From Corynebacterium sp. (GTDB lineage Bacteria; Actinomycetota; Actinomycetes; Mycobacteriales; Mycobacteriaceae): a stretch of DNA of 5,505 nucleotides. Shown here in pieces: positions 1 to 4,896 of this stretch (the stretch's first letter is position 1; each line of letters starts with the position of its first letter). Location of the stretch: assembly GCF_030152825.1 (NCBI RefSeq), contig NZ_JASLIP010000089.1, positions 1 through 5,505 on the forward strand. Direction: 5' to 3'. Both the position numbers and the translations under genes were made by a program. Under the pieces are notes generated by a model that ran no database searches, was not told the DNA's origin, and saw nothing but the letters and a program-made list of their open reading frames with translations.

Positions 1-458
1 GCCCGCTGGGCATCCTGCGCGCCCGCGGCGGGATGGTCGGAAACACGGACGCGCACGGCGTTGAGGCTGCTGACGTCGTAATGAAGGACAGCGAGAAACA
101 GCAAAGCTACGAAGGCGCGGTACAGGGTTCTGTGATCGCGACGTACATGCACGGGCCGGCGCTGGCGCGGAACCCGCAGCTCGCGGACGTGCTACTCGCG
201 CGTGCGCTCGGGACGACTGTGGCTGAGCTGCCGGAGCTGGGTGCGGGCAGCATCGCGGAGTTCGAGGGCGTGCCGGCTGGGGACGCTGAGACTGCCGGCG
301 CGGGAGGCGCGGACAGCGCGAACACTGGCGCGGGTGCAGGTGCTGGTGCTGGCGCGGGCGTGGGTGCCGGTGCGGGTGCTGGGAGCCCGGACGGCCGTGA
401 GTTCGCAGCGCAGCTCACCGCCGAGGTGGAGCGGCTGCGCCGCGAGCGCCTGGGCTAA
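1..458 (+). CDS. gatD: Lipid II isoglutaminyl synthase, glutaminase subunit GatD (3' part only)
   Basis: The reading frame is open from the left edge (first full codon at base 3) to TAA at 456-458, so the start and the catalytic Cys lie outside. The visible protein begins PLGILRARGGMVGN and continues through YEGAVQGSVIATYMHGPALARNPQLAD. This matches the C-terminal half of CobB/CobQ-like class I glutamine amidotransferases of the GatD type. The His of YMHGP (codon 150-152) fits the catalytic His of the Cys-His pair. In the family, GatD frees ammonia from glutamine and passes it to MurT, which amidates the D-Glu of lipid II to D-isoglutamine in the cytoplasm. After the fold, a Gly/Ala-rich linker is followed by a charged helix ending EVERLRRERLG. 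Cobyrinate amidotransferases are relatives, but the linkage to recR favours GatD. The ATG at 33 is internal, not the start. Confidence 0.82.
   Translation, partial: PLGILRARGGMVGNTDAHGVEAADVVMKDSEKQQSYEGAVQGSVIATYMHGPALARNPQLADVLLARALGTTVAELPELGAGSIAEFEGVPAGDAETAGAGGADSANTGAGAGAGAGAGVGAGAGAGSPDGREFAAQLTAEVERLRRERLG
318..386 (+). repeat. Gly/Ala-coding degenerate hexanucleotide repeat inside gatD
   Basis: This stretch is made largely of GGTGCN and GGCGCN hexamers. It encodes an alternating Gly-Ala run (GAGAGAGAGAGVGAGAGAG) between the amidotransferase domain and the last helix of GatD. The third codon positions vary (GCG, GCA, GCT, GCC), so the repeat is old or selected at the protein level rather than freshly expanded. 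It is probably a flexible linker. Changes in copy number would keep the frame. Confidence 0.7.
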
Positions 459-552
459 CCCCCGCCCGCCTAGCCCTGCCCCCCTTATATGCGATTTGCA
501 GAGTTTAATGCCGCTTTTGGACCGATTTCCGGCATCAAACTCTGCAATACGC
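459..552 (+). terminator. Possible gatD termination region: C-rich stretch plus hairpin element
   Basis: Directly after the gatD stop, bases 459-484 contain 19 C and only 4 G on the + strand. The stem of palindromic element copy 1 follows. A C-rich, G-poor RNA stretch before a stem is the usual look of a Rho loading site followed by a 3'-end-protecting hairpin. No T tract follows the stem, so this is not a standard intrinsic terminator. The convergent position between gatD and the phosphoesterase gene supports a termination role. The function is inferred. Confidence 0.35.
491..552 (+). repeat. 60-bp palindromic element, copy 1
   Basis: An imperfect inverted repeat has its left arm at 491-512 and its right arm at 531-552, with an 18-nt loop at 513-530. 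The arm core is TTGCAGAGTTTRATG. The only core mismatch is A507 opposite C536, which becomes a G-U pair in a - strand transcript. Two further mismatches lie at the base of the stem. Bases 492-551 match the reverse complement of 3873-3932 at 53 of 60 positions by hand alignment, and 15 of 18 loop bases agree. A plain terminator would not need to keep its loop, so this looks like one member of a dispersed repeat family. A C run (479-484) and a G run (556-560) extend the symmetry outward. Confidence 0.85.
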
Positions 553-667
553 GGAGGGGGAGAGCGAAACACAACGGGTAGGCCACAACTGGGTGGCCGC
601 CGGGTCGACACCGGGCTGGACCGGCCCAAGCAACCGCGAGCAGCCCAAGCGAAACCCTTAGCAACCC
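553..667. other. Intergenic spacer downstream of the phosphoesterase gene
   Basis: No ORF with support was found here. The 8-mer GCCCAAGC occurs twice, at 624-631 and 643-650. No stem followed by a T run is visible on the - strand, so there is no obvious intrinsic terminator for the phosphoesterase gene before element copy 1. Confidence 0.4.
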
Positions 668-2563
668 CTAGCGGACCGTGAAGGTCACCTTCTGGGTGTT
701 GGTCTCCCCGAAGTTATCCACGGCCTTGACCTGGGCCTCGTAGGTGCCCGGAGACAGGTCCTCCGGCAGCGCCGCGCGCCACAGGTGCGGGCTCGCCTTC
801 GCCACGTTGCCGCTGGTGGACAGGTTGTGCGTCGCAGAAATCGGGTCGGTGAACTCCCACCCTTCGTTCAGCGCCTCGCCCTGGTGCGGCTGGGTGTGCT
901 CAACGTCGAGGGTGCGCGCCTCGCCGTCCTCGCCAGTGATCGTCATCTCCACCTTGGAGGCACTGGAACCACCGAAAACGCTGCTGGTCAGGTAAGACTT
1001 CCCATCGCGCAGGTCGTCCTTGTTCACAGCCAGCGGGTCGATCTCCTCTGGCTCCGGGCCGGCCTTCTCGGCGTCCTGCCACTCCTGAGCCTTCGCAGCC
1101 CAGTCGCGCCACGCGGGGCTGTTCACACCGATCAGCTGCTGATGATCCTGGTCCTCGTTGCGCACGGTGTAGAAACCGCCGCGGGTCACCGCGTCACCGG
1201 AACCGGAGAAAGTCAGGGTGTACACGCCCGGCTCCGCTGCGTCCTGGGTGTACGCGTGCGGCACACCGTTATCGGTGAGCCCACCGGAGTACCAGTCACC
1301 GGACACGGCACCAGCCACAACCTGCTCGATCGGCAGGGACTCAATGCCCTCGGCTGCCCACTCCTCGCGCTTATCACCCGCGCGCAGGTGCTCCAGCGTG
1401 TGGGTGTGACCGCCGACGGTGACCGCGTTGCTGTAGCCGTCCAGGACCTCGTACAGGGCGTTGGCGTCGTCGGTGATGACTTCCTTGTAGTTCACGATCG
1501 GCGCGTGGGCATAGACGACGACGTGCTTGTCCTTCGGGACGTCCGCGAGGTCGTTCTTCAGCCATTCGAGCTGCTGCTCGCCGACCTTCTCGTAGTAGCC
1601 GCCGTTGCCGCCGCCCGGCTTCTGGCCCTTGTATTCAATGTTGTCGAGGGCGATGAAGTGCGTGTTGCCGACCTCGTAGGAGTAGTAGGGGGCACCGAAC
1701 TGCGCGCGGTAGGTGTCGGTGGCGTCCTTGTCGGAGTCGACGTCGTAGTCCTGGTCGTGATTGCCAGGGAGGGCGCGGACCGGACCGTTGACGTCCTTGT
1801 ACAGGCTGCGCAGGTCGGGGTTGAGGCTGAGGTCGTCGCCGACGTTGTCGCCGAGCAGCATGATGCCGCAGCCATCGTAGTCGTTGCGCTGGGTCAGGTC
1901 GGCGGGCGCACCCTTGCGGGCGTACTCGACCTCTTCCTTGTCGTAGGTCTGGGTGTCCGAAGCGACGACGCAGTTCTGGTCGTCCTTGGCTGTGGCCTGG
2001 GACTTTGCCATCGGGAAGTTCACGTACTCCGGGACGGCGCCGGTGGGCTTGAGACCGCCGAACTTCAGGTCCTTCGGGGAGCCGGCCGGCTTGTGGACGT
2101 AGCTGAACTGGGCGAAGTTGTCCGCGTCGACGGGGACCTGCCAGCCGGCGGGCTGGGTGACGGAGACGTTCATGTCCTCGTACACCGGGAGGGTGTAGCG
2201 GCCCTTGGCGTCGGTGGTGGTCACGTCACGGCCGTTGGTGACCTTGACGCCCTCGATTCCCTTTTCATCCTTGTCGTGGGTGGAGTTCTTGTTCGCATCG
2301 TCGAAGACGTGCCCGGTGATGGTGGACTGGTCCTCGGCGTCCTTCTCTGCGGCTTCGACGGAGCCCTCGTAGAGGCCGGTCTCGCCTGGGGCGCTGGAAC
2401 CCAGGTCGCTGGATCCTGGGAGGCTCGATCCGAGGTCGCTGGAGCCCAAGTCGCTGGAGCCGACCAGGCCCGGGGCTGCATTGGCGGTACCAACAGTGGT
2501 GGTCAGGGTCGTTACTGCAGCCATTGCGAGCAGCGTCGCCCGGAAGGGCTTCTTTTCTTGCAT
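668..2563 (-). CDS. Secreted calcineurin-like metallophosphoesterase with N- and C-terminal accessory domains
   Basis: The 631-residue protein starts with a signal peptide: basic KKPFR, a hydrophobic stretch at about 10-25, and an AxA site (A27-N28-A29). A Gly-Ser pentapeptide repeat follows at 35-59. Residues about 81-165 form a beta-rich domain like the MetallophosN module. The catalytic domain, about 196-395, has the metallophosphoesterase motifs in order: D203-T-Q205, GDN 238-240 with D243/D244, GNHD 267-270, H353 in YAHAP, and GGHTH 384-388. The first motif reads DxQ instead of the common DxH, which I recall as typical of this subfamily. The remaining part resembles a MetallophosC module and ends in a beta-sandwich-like tail. 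No C-terminal anchor or LPxTG motif is visible, so the enzyme is probably released or loosely wall-bound. It likely hydrolyses a phosphomonoester or phosphodiester outside the cell; the substrate cannot be told. It is divergent to the monooxygenase gene. The ATG is backed by a good ribosome binding site. Confidence 0.88.
   Translation of the reverse strand: MQEKKPFRATLLAMAAVTTLTTTVGTANAAPGLVGSSDLGSSDLGSSLPGSSDLGSSAPGETGLYEGSVEAAEKDAEDQSTITGHVFDDANKNSTHDKDEKGIEGVKVTNGRDVTTTDAKGRYTLPVYEDMNVSVTQPAGWQVPVDADNFAQFSYVHKPAGSPKDLKFGGLKPTGAVPEYVNFPMAKSQATAKDDQNCVVASDTQTYDKEEVEYARKGAPADLTQRNDYDGCGIMLLGDNVGDDLSLNPDLRSLYKDVNGPVRALPGNHDQDYDVDSDKDATDTYRAQFGAPYYSYEVGNTHFIALDNIEYKGQKPGGGNGGYYEKVGEQQLEWLKNDLADVPKDKHVVVYAHAPIVNYKEVITDDANALYEVLDGYSNAVTVGGHTHTLEHLRAGDKREEWAAEGIESLPIEQVVAGAVSGDWYSGGLTDNGVPHAYTQDAAEPGVYTLTFSGSGDAVTRGGFYTVRNEDQDHQQLIGVNSPAWRDWAAKAQEWQDAEKAGPEPEEIDPLAVNKDDLRDGKSYLTSSVFGGSSASKVEMTITGEDGEARTLDVEHTQPHQGEALNEGWEFTDPISATHNLSTSGNVAKASPHLWRAALPEDLSPGTYEAQVKAVDNFGETNTQKVTFTVR
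2387..2461 (-). repeat. Five 15-bp units coding a GSSxx pentapeptide repeat
   Basis: Residues 35-59 of the phosphoesterase read GSSDL, GSSDL, GSSLP, GSSDL, GSSAP, one pentapeptide per 15 bp. The block lies directly behind the signal peptide cleavage site, so it forms the mature N-terminus as a flexible Gly-Ser linker. Unit gain or loss would keep the frame, making this a likely length-variable site between strains. Confidence 0.8.
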
Positions 2564-2573
2564 TGTCAGAGAA

Positions 2574-2580
2574 CTCCTCT
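2574..2580 (-). promoter_or_regulatory. Ribosome binding site of the phosphoesterase gene
   Basis: Read on the - strand the sequence is AGAGGAG, 10 nt before the ATG at 2563-2561. This strong Shine-Dalgarno match fixes the start and contrasts with the divergent gene, which has none. Confidence 0.75.
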
Positions 2581-2599
2581 TGAACTAATCACTTGAAAG

Positions 2600-2623
2600 G
2601 CCACGTCGAAAATTAACCGTGGC
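2600..2623 (-). promoter_or_regulatory. Inverted repeat over a possible -10 box of the phosphoesterase gene
   Basis: GCCACG (2600-2605) and CGTGGC (2618-2623) are perfect 6-bp arms around an AT-rich 12-bp centre. On the - strand the centre holds TAATTT (2615-2610), a TANNNT-type -10 candidate that would give a 5' leader of about 40 nt. I see no good -35. An operator overlapping the -10 would fit repression, but this is inferred from symmetry alone. Confidence 0.3.
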
Positions 2624-2643
2624 GGATTTCCTGGGAGTTGCCT

Positions 2644-2656
2644 CGAAGTAACTTCG
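2644..2656. promoter_or_regulatory. 13-bp perfect palindrome in the divergent promoter region
   Basis: CGAAGTAACTTCG has 6-bp arms around one central base. It lies between the two divergent genes, next to an AT-rich tract (2657-2691) that stands out in this GC-rich window. It may be an operator shared by both promoters. No regulator gene is in the window. Confidence 0.35.
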
Positions 2657-2735
2657 CTTTTTATTTTTTATTAATAACTTTTTGGCGGGTGGCCGATCCC
2701 CGTCGGCCAGTGTGTGAGCGCCCGCTCCCCCTCGG

Positions 2736-2741
2736 TATATT
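2736..2741 (+). promoter_or_regulatory. -10 box for a (near-)leaderless monooxygenase mRNA
   Basis: TATATT fits the corynebacterial TANANT -10 consensus and ends 8 nt before the ATG at 2750. Transcription would therefore start at or within a few bases of the start codon. No Shine-Dalgarno sequence precedes the ATG. The -35 region near 2713-2718 is poor (TGTGAG). Leaderless genes are common in actinobacteria. Confidence 0.55.
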
Positions 2742-2749
2742 CAGTGCTC

Positions 2750-3769
2750 ATGGTCGCCCACATCCACGATTGCATCATCATCGGCGCCGGCCAGGCCGGG
2801 CTCTCCACTGCGTTCTACCTGCAGAGGCGCGGCATCACCCCAGTGATTCTGGACAATCAGCCCGGCCCCGGCGCCGCGTGGCGACACGTCTGGCCTTCCA
2901 TGACCCTGTTCTCCACCCCGGGCTTCTCCAACATGTCAGGCATGCTGATGCCGAAGTACCGCGGACCCGGGGACTACCCGGACGCCCAGCACGTCATCGA
3001 CTATTTCACCGCATACGAGCAACGCTATGGCTTCGACATTCGGCGCCCTGTTGACGTCCTGAAAGTAAACGCAGACACCGCGGGCGGCTTCGTCCTCGAC
3101 ACCAGCGAGGGCGAGTTCCGGGCGCGCACCGTCGTCGCGGCGACGGGGACGTGGTCGGCGCCATTCGTCCCCTTCCTGCCCGGCACCTTCCGCGGGCGGC
3201 AGCGGCATTCCGCGACGTACCCGGGGCCGGAAGAGTTCCGCGGCAAGAAGGTCGCGGTGGTCGGCGCAGCGAACTCGGGGGCGCAGATCGCGGCGGAGCT
3301 CACGGACGTCGCGGAGGTCACGTGGTTCACCCGCCACGAACCGCGGTGGATGCCCGACGACGTCGACGGGCGCGTGTTGTTCCGGCGGAATCGGGAACGT
3401 GCGCATGCTGTTCTTGCTGGTGAGGACGACCCCGGTGGCGATCGTAATCTCGGGGAGATTGTGATGCTGCCGAAGGTGCTGGAGGCCCGGGATTCAGGTG
3501 CGCTGCGGGCGACACCAATGTTCGATTCGCTGGATGAGCTGACGGCGGCGGGCTTCGATGAGCTCGTGTGGTGCACGGGTTTCCGCCCGGCGGTGCGGCC
3601 GTTCCGCGAGCTGGTGCGGACGACGGATGCGGGGCGGTTGCGCTCCGCCGTATCCGGGTTTTACCTGGTGGGTCTCGGTGAGACGACGGGGCCCGGTTCC
3701 GGCACGATCATGGGTGTGCAGCCTTTCGCGCGCGAGGTGGCTGGGGAGGTCGCGGAGGAGCTGGGCTAG
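2750..3769 (+). CDS. ArsO/CzcO-like NAD(P)H- and FAD-dependent monooxygenase
   Basis: The 339-residue cytoplasmic protein has no signal peptide or membrane segment. It starts MVAHIHDCIIIGAGQAG, with the FAD-binding GxGxxG at residues 12-17. A WRHVWPSMTLFSTPGFS segment follows, typical of the ArsO/CzcO-like branch of flavin monooxygenases. ATGTW lies at 131-135, the NAD(P)H-binding motif GAANSG at 172-177, and WCTGF at 274-278, close to the second flavin contact region. The order and length match full-length members, so it looks intact. ArsO relatives are found with arsenic genes, but there are no ars genes here and the substrate is unknown. It may act on a small sulfur-, nitrogen- or metalloid-containing compound, or be a disulfide-reductase-like oxidoreductase. 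I chose ATG 2750 over GTG 2714 because the extra 12 residues lie before the beta strand of the Rossmann fold and a -10 box sits between the two starts. Confidence 0.85.
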   Translation: MVAHIHDCIIIGAGQAGLSTAFYLQRRGITPVILDNQPGPGAAWRHVWPSMTLFSTPGFSNMSGMLMPKYRGPGDYPDAQHVIDYFTAYEQRYGFDIRRPVDVLKVNADTAGGFVLDTSEGEFRARTVVAATGTWSAPFVPFLPGTFRGRQRHSATYPGPEEFRGKKVAVVGAANSGAQIAAELTDVAEVTWFTRHEPRWMPDDVDGRVLFRRNRERAHAVLAGEDDPGGDRNLGEIVMLPKVLEARDSGALRATPMFDSLDELTAAGFDELVWCTGFRPAVRPFRELVRTTDAGRLRSAVSGFYLVGLGETTGPGSGTIMGVQPFAREVAGEVAEELG

Positions 3770-3784
3770 GAGCCTCCTTATTCA

Positions 3785-3801
3785 CGTGCCTTTTCCGCAC
3801 G
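3785..3801 (+). terminator. Weak hairpin after the monooxygenase gene
   Basis: CGTGC (3785-3789) pairs with GCACG (3797-3801) over a 7-nt loop, 15 nt after the monooxygenase stop. The stem is only 5 bp and no T run follows directly. T runs occur further on (3823-3828, 3864-3869), so transcription may end there, but neither has a strong stem before it. Confidence 0.2.
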
Positions 3802-3817
3802 GACGCTGGGTTAGAGT

Positions 3818-3869
3818 GCCCCTTTTTTCACGTACTCTTTTCGCGTCCCCTGAGCCCCGCCCCTTTTTT
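3818..3869 (+). repeat. Twice-repeated GCCCCTTTTTT tract
   Basis: The 11-mer GCCCCTTTTTT occurs at 3818-3828 and 3859-3869, 41 bp apart. TTCACGT followed by a pyrimidine run also occurs twice, at 3781 and 3827. The second tract forms the left flank of element copy 2 and partly pairs with the G-rich right flank at 3937-3947. This may be decay or duplication at the edge of the palindromic element. Confidence 0.45.
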
Positions 3870-3872
3870 GTG

Positions 3873-3932
3873 CGTTTTGCAGAGTTTGATGCCGGAAATT
3901 GGGTCAAAAGCGACATCAAACTCTGCAAAACG
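3873..3932 (-). repeat. 60-bp palindromic element, copy 2 (inverted relative to copy 1)
   Basis: The arms at 3873-3893 and 3912-3932 are 21 bp long with a single mismatch (C3892 opposite A3913), which is a G-U pair in a - strand transcript. The 18-nt loop is 3894-3911. The reverse complement matches copy 1 at 53 of 60 positions. An outer pair, 3854-3864 with 3937-3947, adds 11 bp with one mismatch, giving a nested palindrome of about 94 bp. The copy lies between the convergent monooxygenase and recR genes. No T run follows the stem in either direction: in the - direction it is followed by CAC and an A run. Confidence 0.88.
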
Positions 3933-3936
3933 GAAT

Positions 3937-4018
3937 AGGGGCGGAGCGGGGTGAGCGGGCCGGGGTTAGCTAGGAGCGGGCGGGGTGGGTGAGGGGCGCA
4001 GTGAGCAGGCCGGGTGGG
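3937..4018 (-). terminator. Strongly C-rich, G-poor stretch after recR: possible Rho loading site
   Basis: In the 82 bases after the recR stop, a - strand transcript would contain 51 C and only 13 G by hand count. Such C-over-G bias in unstructured RNA is the hallmark of Rho utilisation sites. The stem of element copy 2 follows directly. The same order (stop, C-rich stretch, element) is seen after gatD. Rho-dependent termination is inferred. Confidence 0.4.
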
Positions 4019-4022
4019 TTAG
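3951..4022. repeat. Imperfect direct repeat at the recR 3' end
   Basis: GTGAGCGGGCCGGGGTTAG at 3951-3969 recurs as GTGAGCAGGCCGGG, then TG, then GGTTAG at 4001-4022, with one substitution and a 2-base difference. The second copy contains the recR stop codon (TTA on the + strand, 4019-4021). It may be a local 50-bp duplication of the sequence next to the gene end. Confidence 0.5.
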
Positions 4023-4807
4023 AGCTTCAGCTGGGTGCGGCCCGCGAACGCGCGGGAGAGCGTGAGCTCGTCCACGAACTCCAAGTCCCCACCCATGGGA
4101 ATCCCGCTGGCCAGGCGCGAAACCGTCAGCCCCGGGAATTCCTTCAGCAAACGCCCCAGGTAGGAGGCAGTGGCCTCACCCTCAGTGTTCGGGTCCGTGG
4201 CGATGATGACCTCGGTGATCTCGGGGGCTTCGCGGTACTCGACGTCGTCGGCAGTGCTCTCGCCGCTGGCCCCACCAGCAGCGCCCGCACCCGCGCCCCC
4301 ATGGCCCGAGCCAGCGCCACCAGCACCAGCGCCGCTATCCATCAGCGACCCCTGCACCGGCCCACCGGCCGACGCGTGCGGCGCGCTCACCGCCACATCC
4401 GGCAGCACGCCACCGATCCGCTGCACCAGCGCGGTCACGTTCAGCTCCCCCGGCCCCACACCATTCAGCGGGTCCAGCGCCCCGCCGAGCACGTGGTACC
4501 TGCCCCGGTACTCACCGGTGCGCTCGATGACCTGGATATCCTTCGGCTCCTCAACCACGCACACCAGGCTGGCGTCCCTGGAGGAATCCGCGCAGATGCG
4601 GCAGACGTCCTCCTGGGAGATGTTGTGGCAGATACGGCAAAACGCCACGCCGGAGTGCAGATTCCCCAGCGCGGCTTGGAAACGTTCGATGTCCTCGCCG
4701 GTCGCGTTTTCCAGCAGGTGGAGGGCGATGCGCTGCGCGCTTTTCGGCCCGATGCCTGGGAGGCTGGCGAACTCGTCGATAACGTCCTGAAGCGGACCTT
4801 CAAACAA
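4019..4807 (-). CDS. recR: Recombination mediator RecR with an extra Gly/Ala-rich insertion
   Basis: RecR forms a ring clamp that, with RecO (and RecF), loads RecA onto SSB-coated DNA during gap repair. The visible parts are in order. The helix-hairpin-helix is LPGIGPKSAQRIA at residues 16-28, and the four-cysteine zinc site is C57, C60, C69, C72. The Toprim domain runs from LVCVVEEPKDI (81-91) to IIATDPNTEGEATA (201-214), and a conserved tail holds RLASGIPMGGDLEFVDELTLS. Typical actinobacterial RecR has about 200 residues; this one has 262. The surplus lies between IGGVLPDV and EITEVIIATDPN, inside the Toprim domain. The start is TTG at 4807-4805. No ATG or GTG lies between it and the in-frame upstream stop, and MFEGPLQD is the family N-terminus. 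A weak GGGGAAAG sits 6 nt upstream. It follows ybaB by 89 nt. Confidence 0.95.
   Translation of the reverse strand: MFEGPLQDVIDEFASLPGIGPKSAQRIALHLLENATGEDIERFQAALGNLHSGVAFCRICHNISQEDVCRICADSSRDASLVCVVEEPKDIQVIERTGEYRGRYHVLGGALDPLNGVGPGELNVTALVQRIGGVLPDVAVSAPHASAGGPVQGSLMDSGAGAGGAGSGHGGAGAGAAGGASGESTADDVEYREAPEITEVIIATDPNTEGEATASYLGRLLKEFPGLTVSRLASGIPMGGDLEFVDELTLSRAFAGRTQLKL
4223..4396 (-). other. RecR insertion: about 58 low-complexity residues within the Toprim domain
   Basis: Residues 138-195 of RecR have no counterpart in ordinary RecR. The core (about 158-182, bases 4262-4336) is Gly/Ala/Ser-rich, reading GAGAGGAGSGHGGAGAGAAGG. It is flanked by a His/Pro/Gly-rich part and an acidic ESTADDVEYREAPE part. 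The frame is kept and both sides are conserved, so the protein is probably functional with a disordered surface loop. Assignment of the edges is from remembered family sequences. Confidence 0.75.
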
Positions 4808-4853
4808 AGTGAACTTTCCCCGTTTCTTCAGTGGCGCTTAGCCGTAATGCGTG

Positions 4854-4888
4854 CCCCACGCGCACCCGCCCCCAAGGGTCGCGCGGGG
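4854..4888 (-). promoter_or_regulatory. Strong hairpin in the ybaB-recR spacer
   Basis: In a - strand transcript, bases 4888-4876 can pair with 4867-4854: 13 pairs (one G-U) with one bulged G and an 8-nt loop UUGGGGGC. No U run follows, so it is not an intrinsic terminator. It starts 8 nt after the ybaB stop and ends 46 nt before the recR start. It may stabilise the ybaB mRNA end, mark processing, or set how much recR is made. Confidence 0.5.
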
Positions 4889-4896
4889 TCAAAGGT

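Noticed and set aside
491..552. Element copies as ordinary intrinsic terminators
   Set aside because: No T run follows the stem in either direction in either copy, and the loop is conserved. Termination may still happen by another route.
459..667. Small gene or tRNA in the gatD-phosphoesterase interval
   Set aside because: No cloverleaf and no ORF with start, ribosome binding site and plausible composition; the structure present is the palindromic element.
2387..2461. CRISPR-like repeat array
   Set aside because: The 15-bp units are contiguous, in frame, and encode a Gly-Ser linker; there are no spacers and no cas genes.
785..2596. 603-residue open frame on the + strand
   Set aside because: It lies fully antisense to the phosphoesterase gene. 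Its product is a Val/Leu/Gly-rich shadow with no recognisable motif, typical of high-GC coding DNA.
2714..2749. GTG start adding 12 residues to the monooxygenase
   Set aside because: No ribosome binding site precedes it, the -10-like TATATT lies within this stretch, and the family begins just before the Rossmann strand.
2638..3054. 138-residue open frame on the + strand overlapping the monooxygenase start
   Set aside because: It runs out of frame over the FAD-binding region of the monooxygenase and has an Arg/Pro/His-rich composition without a domain.
3558..3938. 126-residue open frame on the + strand
   Set aside because: Out of frame with the monooxygenase 3' end, then running through the intergenic region and element copy 2; its tail is the read-through of the element, not a protein.
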